A stretch of DNA of 5,605 nucleotides from an uncultured Psychrobacillus sp. (GCA_934234185.1 CAKQHO010000165.1:1-5605); one strand, 5' to 3'. Positions 1 to 5,343 are shown, counted from the stretch's first letter. Notes: generated from the sequence alone by a model not told the origin. Numbers and translations are program-made.

Positions 1-175
1 TAAAACTTAAATGACCCTTCTCAAATTACCACCCTTTCTACCTGAAAATAAAAGAACAGAAAACATTAAAAAGGTAGAAACAAAAGCTATTCAAAGGATT
101 ATAGCAAGAACAAACAATATCCACCTGGTAATCAAAATCATACAGGTGTGAATTAGTAGGAGGATAGCCTGCTTT

Positions 176-649
176 ATGGAGATATTAACAAGTAGCTTGT
201 ATTCTGAAGTAAACTGTTACTTTTCGATTAGCCATAAAATTGACTTGGAAATCAGAAAAGCTCTTAATGAAAAAATTATACCCGAATTGAGATTTACTTC
301 AAGAGAGGAAGGGTTTAAGTTCATTAACCTGATAGTATCAACAAGCAACGATACCCATAAAATGGAAGTTAAAGGACCGGATTTTAATCGTAAGGAAAAG
401 ATAATCAATTGGGGGTTACCGTATAAGGAAATCATGAACTCGGCTAATCAAGTAGTTCTCTATCTACAATTTTACTTTGATGCCTTGGTATTTTTATTTA
501 GAAAATATGGTATAAATGAAGAACTTATAAGATCTATTCAGGAGGAAATTTCAAGTAAGGTAATTGGAAATAGTGAGTATGAATATGAAGATGACAGTAT
601 TGAGTTTGATTTCTCCGAGTTTGACTCTAACTTAACATATTTTTATTAA
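176..649 (+). CDS. Hypothetical acidic protein, 157 aa
   Basis: I do not recognise this protein. It has no signal peptide and no convincing membrane helix; the most hydrophobic stretch is around residues 92-108 (VVLYLQFYFDALVFLF) and looks like a buried helix. The C-terminal 30 residues are very acidic and aromatic (EYEYEDDSIEFDFSEFDS). The predicted product is soluble and cytoplasmic. ATG at 176 is the only usable start because an in-frame TGA lies at 149-151. The best Shine-Dalgarno, AGGAGG at 158-163, is 12 bases from the ATG, longer than usual. No terminator is obvious after the stop. Size, acidity and a short open tail ending just upstream would fit an immunity protein behind a toxin remnant, but no family motif proves that. 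The reading frame is well supported, the function is unknown. Confidence 0.7.
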   Translation: MEILTSSLYSEVNCYFSISHKIDLEIRKALNEKIIPELRFTSREEGFKFINLIVSTSNDTHKMEVKGPDFNRKEKIINWGLPYKEIMNSANQVVLYLQFYFDALVFLFRKYGINEELIRSIQEEISSKVIGNSEYEYEDDSIEFDFSEFDSNLTYFY

Positions 650-786
650 CCTTTATTTAACAGGACTACATTCTAACCCATGCCCAGATAAATAAATTTT
701 AAGTTAATAAATTTGTAAGTAAAATCAGGAATTATAGGGTTCTCAGAATATACAAGTATATGAGTCACATTCTAATATTGTCCAGA
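650..786. other. AT-rich intergenic stretch, no gene
   Basis: No reading frame with a ribosome binding site is visible. The only local structure is a small AT hairpin, ATATAC (748-753) and GTATAT (756-761), with CTC/GAG outside it. It lacks a T-run on either side, so I do not call it a terminator. Confidence 0.5.
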
Positions 787-956
787 TCCAGCGCCTTACC
801 TCTCAAGGTCAAAGGAAGACCAGCTGTGGCGACATCGCCTCCTCGCTGTTCCACCTTCGCTTGTCGGCTAGAACAGGTGCTTGTGCATTTGGAGAATTGA
901 CCTTGCCCCTCGAGGTAAAATGTGAGCTAGCTACAATGGCGTCTCTTTGCAGGGGA
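787..956. repeat. GC-rich hairpin-forming intergenic repeat element
   Basis: This block is clearly richer in G+C than its flanks and has no reading frame with a start signal. Its ends carry an imperfect inverted repeat: 796-812 (TTACCTCTCAAGGTCAA) matches the complement of 897-918, which contains TTGACCTTG and AGGTAA around a five-base insertion. Inside are a hairpin GGCG-ACAT-CGCC (828-839) and a longer pair CTGTTC (846-851) with GAACAG (871-876). From memory, the segments around GATCCAGCGCC, GACCAGCTGTGGCGAC and CTTCGCTTGTCGG resemble an intergenic repeat common in Bacillaceae chromosomes; this cannot be verified here. No transposase is present, so it would be non-autonomous or a relic. Boundaries are approximate. 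Confidence 0.55.
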
Positions 957-981
957 TAACGGTAAGTGATAGATCTATTAC

Positions 982-2010
982 TCATGTTTTCACTTTTTTC
1001 ACAAATATCTTAACCATTGGCACAAGGAAGATGGAGACCACAAGCACACGGAAAAGCTGGAAAGCCGTAACGATTGTCACGTTGGCATGTACTGAGGCTG
1101 CAATAATTCCCATTTGATCAAGTCCCCCGGGCACTATACTTAAAAAACCTGTTCTAAAATCGAGGCTTTTCATCAAAAATGATAAACCATATGCTGTTCC
1201 GATAAAAATGCCTGCAGATACAAATGCATAAAAAATATGTCTTTTCGATAAATGCAAATCTTCTTTTTTCAACAATAACCCGATATAGATCCCAATCATC
1301 AATTGAGCAATATGTAGAAGGGATATAGGTATTTTCGGCACTTCCATGCCCACCATATTCATTCCCATCAATAAAAAAACCGGACCAAGCATATAACCTG
1401 TTGGAATTTTAAGCTTTTGAGCAAGCCATCCTGCAAAGCCACAAACAATTAGTAGACCGAAAAGTCCCCAAGTGCCCCATGTAACCATAGCATTATTCGT
1501 TGTACTACTTCCCCCAACATCTATCAACAATAGCGGTACAAAGCCGACAATTAAAAGAACACGGAGGACTTGAAAGAACGTAACGACTACCATATCCATA
1601 TCGCCTTGCTCCTCAGCAAAGGCCAAAACCTGTGTCATGCCCCCAGGTACACAGCATGTCAAAGCCGTTGCAAAATCCAAATCTGTTCTTTTGGAGACTA
1701 AATAACTTACACCAAAAAATAATAAAATAAAGATCACATTTAAAACAACAATACTTCCTAAATAATACTTAATATCCAGTACAGCCTCTGGGGTAAAGGC
1801 AAAGCCGATAGAGTAGCCAGCTATGATTAAGCCGATATTACGGAAGGAAGAGTGCCATCTCAATTGTACGTTGGTCGACAATTGCACAATAAGTACTGCG
1901 GTTATTGAGCCTAGTAACCAAGGCATAGGGATATGTAATAGTTGAAAAACGAACGCACCTATTAGGCCAATACATAATGTGATCAACATATGCTTACCTA
2001 AAACAAACAT
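982..2010 (-). CDS. AbrB-family (PF05145) integral membrane protein, putative transporter
   Basis: A 342-residue, very hydrophobic protein with about ten membrane helices and a clear internal duplication. Half one has HIPMPWLLGS (26-35), VPGGMTQ (121-127) and FQVLRVLLI (146-154). Half two repeats these as KIPTGYMLGP (201-210), VPGGLDQ (293-299) and FQLFRVLVV (317-325), about 172 residues later. The motifs and the duplicated fold are typical of PF05145, a family often mislabelled 'AbrB family transcriptional regulator' in databases. It is unrelated to the DNA-binding AbrB of Bacillus and should sit in the cytoplasmic membrane; the substrate is unknown. The start at 2010 is supported by AAGAGGAGT on the minus strand (2026-2018), seven bases away; Met8 is a less likely start. 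It is transcribed divergently from the hydrolase at 2325. No clear terminator follows the stop. Confidence 0.85.
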   Translation of the reverse strand: MFVLGKHMLITLCIGLIGAFVFQLLHIPMPWLLGSITAVLIVQLSTNVQLRWHSSFRNIGLIIAGYSIGFAFTPEAVLDIKYYLGSIVVLNVIFILLFFGVSYLVSKRTDLDFATALTCCVPGGMTQVLAFAEEQGDMDMVVVTFFQVLRVLLIVGFVPLLLIDVGGSSTTNNAMVTWGTWGLFGLLIVCGFAGWLAQKLKIPTGYMLGPVFLLMGMNMVGMEVPKIPISLLHIAQLMIGIYIGLLLKKEDLHLSKRHIFYAFVSAGIFIGTAYGLSFLMKSLDFRTGFLSIVPGGLDQMGIIAASVHANVTIVTAFQLFRVLVVSIFLVPMVKIFVKKVKT

Positions 2011-2039
2011 ACTAGCAACTCCTCTTGACTTATAACTAT

Positions 2040-2068
2040 ATTATGATGTTACTTCATCTTTTTTTCTA
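2040..2068 (-). promoter_or_regulatory. Candidate sigma-A promoter of the PF05145 gene
   Basis: Read on the minus strand, CATAAT (2045-2040, 5/6 to consensus) follows TAGAAA (2068-2063, 4/6) with a 17-base spacer. Transcription would begin near 2033, just upstream of the ribosome binding site at 2026-2018. The spacing is good but the -35 is weak. Confidence 0.35.
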
Positions 2069-2233
2069 TTGAATCGACTTTTTGTAGTAGCCTATTCCTC
2101 CATCCTCATACAATTTCTTAACAAGTCTCAGTGTCTATTTTACATATTAAAAAGCAAACTTTACATCTATTTATTAGAGGAATGAAGGTAATTTGATTGA
2201 AAGCTTCGACTAAATCTACCACAACTATCAAGC

Positions 2234-2260
2234 ATGGAAAATGAAATATTTATTTTCCAT
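2234..2260. repeat. Perfect 9-bp inverted repeat in the divergent spacer
   Basis: ATGGAAAAT (2234-2242) is repeated in inverse as ATTTTCCAT (2252-2260) around a nine-base AT centre. It lies just upstream of the hydrolase promoter and has no T-run on either strand. It therefore looks more like an operator than a terminator. The regulator is unknown. Confidence 0.4.
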
Positions 2261-2265
2261 ATAAA

Positions 2266-2294
2266 TATAAAAGAACGTACATTCGTGTTATAAT
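2266..2294 (+). promoter_or_regulatory. Extended -10 promoter with LexA-like box, upstream of serine hydrolase
   Basis: TATAAT at 2289-2294 is preceded by TGT (2286-2288), giving an extended -10. The -35 position (2266-2271, TATAAA) is poor. The spacer carries GAAC-GTAC-ATTC (2273-2284), followed by G. This differs by one base from the Gram-positive LexA core GAAC-N4-GTTC and is symmetric at 10 of 12 positions. Transcription would start near 2301, about 24 bases before the ATG. The promoter is likely; LexA control is only an inference. Confidence 0.5.
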
Positions 2295-2324
2295 TTACTG
2301 ATAATACTGACAAGGTGGGGGATT

Positions 2325-3359
2325 ATGAATTTAAAGAATATTAACATTGAAGAACGAATGAAACATTACAATGTACAAGGGGTAAGTATTACGTTGCTTG
2401 AAGGCGGTGAAATTAGTGGAACAACTAATTACGGCTTATTAGAGGTGCAGAGCGATAGAAGAGTGAAGGATGATTCCATTTTTAATGCATGTTCCATTAG
2501 CAAGTTCCTAACGGGAATACTTGTTTTGAAACTAGTAGAGGAAGGACTTCTTGAATTAGATGATGATGTGAATGAATATCTTTCATCTTGGAAAGTACGA
2601 GAAAATGATTTTACTAAAAATAAAAGAGTAACGTTGAGGAACTTACTAAGTCATCAATCTGGAGTTAAAGACCCTGATGGTAGTTTTCCTGAACTGAACC
2701 CGAAAATAGGTGCTCCTTCGATGATTGAATTATTAGAGGGGAAAACGCTTTATTGTAAATCCCCTATTGACGTCAAGTGCGAGCCTGAGAGTGAATTCGA
2801 TTATTCAGATGCAGGTTTTTGTGTTATTCAACAACTTGTAGAAGATGTTACGAAAAAACCGTTTCATCAGGTGATGAATGAGCAAATATTTGAACCATTA
2901 GGAATGGAGAATAGCCATTTCAATACTACATTAGAAGTGAATAGACAAAATATTTCCTGTGGTCATAACAAAAATGGTGAATTAGTAGATGGAAAATATC
3001 CTACATATCCATATCCTGCGGCATCAGGACTATGGACAACTTCTTTGGATTTAGCTGCATTAGTTCTTGAGTTAATGAATGCTGTAAAAGGTGAAAGCAA
3101 GGTTGGTATCTCGGAAAGCTTAGCAAAAGAAATGATAACGCCACAAAGAGGTAAAAGCTGGACTGGGTTAGGTGTGTTTCTTGAAGGCTCTGAAAAAGAA
3201 ATAGAAATTACATCACTTGGTTGGGGAGTCGGTTTTCAATGTATGATGGTGGCGTTTCCTTATTTGGAAAAAGGGGCAGTCATCATGACGAATGCGGAAT
3301 TAGGTGTTCATCAACTAGAAGGTTTGATAGGAGAAATATATAACTCTCTTTTGTCTTAA
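2325..3359 (+). CDS. Serine hydrolase, class C beta-lactamase family (PF00144)
   Basis: A 344-residue protein of the serine beta-lactamase/D-alanyl-D-alanine carboxypeptidase/esterase fold. Ser57-Ile-Ser-Lys60 is the S-x-x-K nucleophile motif, inside FNACSISKFLTGIL. LLSHQSG (107-113) is the family's hallmark loop. Tyr160-Ser-Asp162 occupies the usual Tyr-x-Asn position, and GWGVGF (299-304), in place of the more usual H-x-G type, precedes the C-terminal strands. There is no signal peptide or membrane anchor, so it is probably cytoplasmic; that argues for an esterase or peptidase role rather than secreted beta-lactamase. AAGGTGGGG (2312-2320) precedes the ATG by four bases. It is divergent from the PF05145 gene and has no terminator before the small frame at 3377. 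The family is secure, the substrate is not. Confidence 0.9.
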   Translation: MNLKNINIEERMKHYNVQGVSITLLEGGEISGTTNYGLLEVQSDRRVKDDSIFNACSISKFLTGILVLKLVEEGLLELDDDVNEYLSSWKVRENDFTKNKRVTLRNLLSHQSGVKDPDGSFPELNPKIGAPSMIELLEGKTLYCKSPIDVKCEPESEFDYSDAGFCVIQQLVEDVTKKPFHQVMNEQIFEPLGMENSHFNTTLEVNRQNISCGHNKNGELVDGKYPTYPYPAASGLWTTSLDLAALVLELMNAVKGESKVGISESLAKEMITPQRGKSWTGLGVFLEGSEKEIEITSLGWGVGFQCMMVAFPYLEKGAVIMTNAELGVHQLEGLIGEIYNSLLS

Positions 3360-3376
3360 AAGAATAAGGGGGAAAA

Positions 3377-3517
3377 ATGCAGTTAATTGGAAATACAGAA
3401 GTAGAAAGGCTTAAAGAAAATATTACCCATTTAGAAAGAGGAAATGATGTAAAAGTTTAGGTAAAAGAGAATGAAGAGAATAAAGAACTAGCAACCAAAA
3501 TAATTGTCGAAGAATAA
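3377..3517 (+). pseudogene. Decayed small gene, or a 27-codon leader-like ORF
   Basis: AAGGGGG (3366-3372) precedes ATG 3377, 17 bases after the hydrolase stop. The frame reads MQLIGNTEVERLKENITHLE and on to residue 27, then hits TAG at 3458-3460. Beyond the stop the same frame keeps the same charged, helix-like composition (VKENEENKELATKIIVEE) to TAA at 3515-3517, and further short open pieces end at TAA 3539 and TAA 3548. This suggests a small helical protein broken by serial nonsense mutations. A genuine 27-residue peptide co-transcribed with the hydrolase cannot be excluded. I recognise no family. Confidence 0.4.
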
Positions 3518-3612
3518 CTTAAATTAGCTATCGCTGATTAAGAAGTCTAAATTTATGGTTTATTATGGTTGAGTTAGATTAGCTTCACAGCAAATCTAAG
3601 GGGATTATATAA

Positions 3613-3780
3613 ATGGAAATAGTAGAATCGTTTATTTTTGCAGCCGGATTTACATTTTTGAGAGTACTCCTTGATAAAAACTATAAAAGACCAGAAAGCA
3701 ATTGGCTATTGATTAAAGAGATTCTATTGTTTGCTTTGTTTACATTTGTCTTTACCAACCTAATAGAATTGGTCTTCTGA
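3613..3780 (+). CDS. Small two-helix membrane protein, 55 aa
   Basis: ATG 3613 opens a 55-codon frame ending in TGA at 3778-3780. AAGGGG (3598-3603) lies nine bases upstream, a good ribosome binding site. The product has two hydrophobic segments, about residues 5-20 (ESFIFAAGFTFLRVLL) and 36-55 (EILLFALFTFVFTNLIELVF). They are joined by a basic loop, DKNYKRPESNW, which would place the loop in the cytoplasm as a helical hairpin. It is not obviously coupled to the hydrolase. A hairpin repeat begins seven bases after its stop and could end its transcript. No family is recognised. A small toxin-like or membrane-modulating role is possible but nothing shows it. Confidence 0.6.
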   Translation: MEIVESFIFAAGFTFLRVLLDKNYKRPESNWLLIKEILLFALFTFVFTNLIELVF

Positions 3781-3786
3781 ATGCTG

Positions 3787-3818
3787 GAAAGTAGCCAACA
3801 ACTGTAAGTGACTACTAT
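3787..3818 (+). repeat. Hairpin direct repeat, copy 1
   Basis: This 32-base unit matches 4195-4226 at 29 of 32 positions; all three differences are transitions. It forms AGTAGCCA (3790-3797) / TGACTACT (3809-3816) around an 11-base loop, with one mismatch. It directly follows the stop of the 55-aa gene. Confidence 0.7.
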
Positions 3819-3840
3819 CTGAAAAATTAGTATTACATAA

Positions 3841-3954
3841 AGAGTTTACCTATAGGCATCTCTCTATGTTAATAACAGCTGAAGGAGATGCAATCCGGAA
3901 AAAGTAGTGGAATATGATTACCATCGCTGAAAGCAACCGTTAACTCTCATAGGT
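3841..3954 (+). ncRNA. Candidate structured RNA or folded repeat, unclassified
   Basis: A cluster of complementary segments is visible. ACCTAT (3848-3853) pairs with ATAGGT (3949-3954). AGAGTT (3841-3846) pairs with AACTCT (3942-3947). These two outer pairings cross, so they are either a pseudoknot or alternatives. Inside are GCATCTC (3856-3862) / GAGATGC (3885-3891), which itself encloses TGTT-AAT-AACA (3867-3877), and a small hairpin GCT-GAA-AGC (3926-3934). No known riboswitch or T-box consensus is recognisable and there is no clear promoter or terminator. It may be the body of a repeat element rather than a gene. Strand is assumed. Confidence 0.3.
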
Positions 3955-3971
3955 TTCTATGTAAAAAGGTG

Positions 3972-4021
3972 TTATAAATATACTGTTTCTGCGCATCCCC
4001 AAAAAAAGCTACTATTTATAA
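3972..4021. repeat. 9-bp inverted repeat, AT-rich
   Basis: TTATAAATA (3972-3980) is the exact reverse complement of TATTTATAA (4013-4021), with a 32-base loop. It lies between the candidate RNA and the GC-rich hairpin array. The sequence is AT-only, so chance is possible. Confidence 0.3.
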
Positions 4022-4045
4022 GAAGCTCACACTGTTGTTGGTAGC

Positions 4046-4226
4046 GACAGGCGGACTCCATCAGGAGGAGGGAGACAGGTGAGACATCGCAGCTGCACGC
4101 GCAAGCGTCCGGCGCTGGCTCACTTTAGGGAGGGGAAACTAAGAACGTCACTTCGTGTGACAACGTTTTTCTGACCAACATCCTGTTGGCCTCCGAAAGC
4201 AGCCAACAACTATAAGTGGCTACTAT
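4046..4226 (+). repeat. GC-rich hairpin array ending in the hairpin repeat, copy 2
   Basis: Successive hairpins fill this segment. They are CTCC-ATCA-GGAG (4056-4067); GTGAG (4079-4083) / CTCAC (4119-4123) enclosing CAGC/GCTG (4090-4093, 4114-4117) and ACGC-GCAA-GCGT with a GNRA tetraloop (4097-4108); GTCAC-TTCGT-GTGAC (4147-4161) with AAC/GTT outside it and a T-run; CCAACA-TCC-TGTTGG (4175-4189); and AGCAGCCA/TGGCTACT (4198-4205, 4217-4224). The last belongs to the unit that repeats 3787-3818. It has no reading frame. From memory the GACAGGTGAGACATCGCAG segment resembles an intergenic repeat found in many Bacillaceae, so it is more likely a dispersed repeat than a unique RNA gene. Confidence 0.55.
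4144..4170 (+). terminator. Terminator-like hairpin with T-run
   Basis: AAC-GTCAC (4144-4151) can pair with GTGAC (4157-4161) and, after a three-base bulge, GTT (4165-4167). A five-base T-run follows (4166-4170). It could stop transcripts entering the spoIIM-like gene, but it may simply be part of the repeat element. Confidence 0.35.
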
Positions 4227-4264
4227 TTAATAAAAGTACCCTTCAAAAACTATCTCCAAATCTA

Positions 4265-4293
4265 TCATGTTTAAATTGGTACAAGCATAGGAT
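4265..4293 (+). promoter_or_regulatory. Candidate sigma-E (mother-cell sporulation) promoter
   Basis: TCATGTT (4265-4271) is 6/7 to the sigma-E -35 TCATATT. CATAGGAT (4286-4293) is 6/8 to the -10 CATACAAT. The spacer is 14 bases, as expected. Transcription would begin near 4300, ahead of the ribosome binding site at 4304-4311. The B. subtilis spoIIM gene is known to be sigma-E dependent, so the match fits the locus, but the -10 has two mismatches. Confidence 0.35.
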
Positions 4294-4318
4294 GAGAATA
4301 GATAGGGGGTGTTCCAAG

Positions 4319-4786
4319 ATGAACCAGACTTATACTATTCTTATTTCTTTATGCTTACTAGTAAGTAGCTTTATAGGAGGATTACTAGTTTTTGAAAAAA
4401 GTTCTCCAGAACAGCAGCAATGGATCATTAACCTGTTAGACTCTAGAGTATTGTTAGAGGGACAGCCGACATTTTTAGAAACAATTTTTCCACATCTTAT
4501 GGTGGCAGTCATCTTCTTTTTATTTTATCAGCATCGTTATTTACAAAAATTTGTGTTACTGATTTGTGCGTTTAAGATTACGTTTTATGGCTTCTGCTCC
4601 AGTTATCTGCTTCAGATTCATGATTCGACGTTTCCTTATGTTTTCTGGTGGTTTCCTTTTCAATTAGTATATTGTTTATTACTTTTAGTGCTCTCACATA
4701 AGATTAATTTGTTTACAATCGCCTTCTATGGAATTACTATAATAATAGAATTCTTGTTACTTCCATTTATATTAAATAATAATTAA
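4319..4786 (+). CDS. Multi-pass membrane protein at the spoIIM locus, possible diverged SpoIIM
   Basis: A 155-residue protein with about five hydrophobic segments, roughly residues 5-25, 57-70, 75-98, 105-126 and 130-151. The gene lies 85 bases upstream of fur, where B. subtilis has spoIIM, a membrane protein of the engulfment machinery with five helices. Weak similarity to the SpoIIM pattern is seen by eye: FIGGLLVFEKSSPEQQ after helix 1, FKITFYGF (85-92) resembling the K-G-GF segment, and PFQLVYCL (113-120) resembling the P-Q-L segment. At about 210 residues SpoIIM is longer, so this would be short and diverged. ATG 4319 is preferred over 4292 because AGGGGGTG (4304-4311) sits seven bases before it; 4292 has no good site and would lie within the proposed promoter. 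An unrelated membrane protein occupying the locus is the alternative. Confidence 0.6.
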   Translation: MNQTYTILISLCLLVSSFIGGLLVFEKSSPEQQQWIINLLDSRVLLEGQPTFLETIFPHLMVAVIFFLFYQHRYLQKFVLLICAFKITFYGFCSSYLLQIHDSTFPYVFWWFPFQLVYCLLLLVLSHKINLFTIAFYGITIIIEFLLLPFILNNN

Positions 4787-4793
4787 TATTAAA

Positions 4794-4808
4794 CTATAAT
4801 TATTATTG
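4794..4808 (+). promoter_or_regulatory. PerR/Fur-like operator upstream of fur
   Basis: CTATAATTATTATTG matches the PerR box TTATAATNATTATAA at 12 positions of 15, counting the free centre. The inner 5-1-5 core is perfect. The second left base is T, as in PerR boxes, rather than the G of Fur boxes. It ends 10 bases before the fur -35. The region is very AT-rich, and AATAATAATT (4775-4784) also pairs with AATTATTATT (4798-4807), so chance symmetry must be considered. Confidence 0.4.
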
Positions 4809-4818
4809 ATTGAATCTC

Positions 4819-4848
4819 TTGTCAGAGGAAATCACTTATTGGTATAAT
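4819..4848 (+). promoter_or_regulatory. fur: Sigma-A promoter of fur
   Basis: TTGTCA (4819-4824, 5/6) and a perfect TATAAT (4843-4848) are separated by 18 bases, with TGG just before the -10 as an extended -10. Transcription should begin near 4855, a few bases before AAGGAGG (4859-4865), giving a very short leader. Confidence 0.8.
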
Positions 4849-4871
4849 GAAGGAAGTTAAGGAGGCGTCAC

Positions 4872-5312
4872 ATGGAAAGCCGTATTGATCGAATAAAAAA
4901 ACAATTATCTGGTGCGAGCTACAAACTGACGCCACAGCGTGAAGCGACAGTTCGAGTTTTACTAGAAAACGAGGAAGATCACCTTAGTGCAGAGGATGTT
5001 TTCTTGCTAGTAAGAGAGAAATCTCCTGATATTGGACTTGCAACAGTTTATCGAACATTGGAATTATTAAACGAATTAAATGTGGTAGATAAAATTCAAT
5101 TTGGTGACGGTGTATCGCGATATGATTTACGACAAGAGGGTGCTACCCATTTCCATCATCACCTTGTCTGCTTAGAATGTGGTGCAGTGGATGAAATTCA
5201 AGAAGACTTATTAGAAGATGTGGAATCTATTGTAGAAGATAAATGGAACTTTATCATAAAAGATCATCGTCTTACGTTTCACGGTATATGTTATCGTTGT
5301 CAGGATAAATAA
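4872..5312 (+). CDS. fur: Ferric uptake regulator Fur
   Basis: A 146-residue metal-dependent repressor of the Fur family, full length. The N-terminal winged helix includes YKLTPQREATVRVLLE (17-32) and the recognition helix GLATVYRTLELL (55-66). The C-terminal dimerisation domain has HFHHH (93-97), CLEC (Cys100-Cys103) and CYRC (Cys140-Cys143), the four cysteines that hold structural zinc. YRT at 60-62, with Arg61, is the Fur type, whereas PerR has Asn there; this and the position before xerD identify Fur over PerR or Zur. With bound Fe(II) it represses iron-uptake genes. AAGGAGG (4859-4865) is six bases from the ATG. It has its own promoter, a PerR-like box and a terminator, so it is a single-gene unit. 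Confidence 0.95.
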   Translation: MESRIDRIKKQLSGASYKLTPQREATVRVLLENEEDHLSAEDVFLLVREKSPDIGLATVYRTLELLNELNVVDKIQFGDGVSRYDLRQEGATHFHHHLVCLECGAVDEIQEDLLEDVESIVEDKWNFIIKDHRLTFHGICYRCQDK

Positions 5313-5343
5313 AAAAAAGGATAGCTCCCAGCTATCCTTTTTT
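5313..5343. terminator. Rho-independent terminator of fur
   Basis: A perfect 14-bp inverted repeat (5313-5326 with 5330-5343) has a CCC loop. The core AGGATAGCT/AGCTATCCT is flanked by A6 before and T6 after. It begins one base after the fur stop. The A and T tracts would let it work on both strands. Confidence 0.95.

Noticed and set aside
122..148. CACCTG/CAGGTG inverted repeat
   Set aside because: Only 6 bp with a 15-base loop and no T-run; expected by chance.
11..151. 46-codon plus-strand frame
   Set aside because: No Shine-Dalgarno before ATG 11 and no recognisable protein features; at best noise or a relic.
217..435. Minus-strand 72-codon frame
   Set aside because: Lies wholly inside the 157-aa gene on the other strand, with no ribosome binding site of its own; a shadow frame.
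965..982. Near-palindrome AGTGATAGATCTATTACT after the PF05145 gene as a terminator
   Set aside because: Symmetric with no loop space and no T-run on the minus strand; not a convincing terminator.
982..2010. AbrB DNA-binding transition-state regulator
   Set aside because: The protein is a ten-helix membrane protein with duplicated VPGG motifs; the shared name is a database misnomer.
3781..4290. Riboswitch, T-box, tRNA, RNase P, SRP or 6S RNA in the large gap
   Set aside because: No T-box GGTGG motif, no tRNA cloverleaf, and none of the conserved cores of the known classes could be found by eye.
4330..4512. Minus-strand 60-codon frame
   Set aside because: Antisense shadow of the spoIIM-like gene; no initiation signal.
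4775..4807. 10-bp AT-only hairpin as terminator of the spoIIM-like gene
   Set aside because: No G-C pair and no T-run, so it would be too unstable; probably AT bias overlapping the operator.
4872..5312. PerR or Zur identity
   Set aside because: Arg61 in YRT and the xerD neighbourhood indicate Fur.
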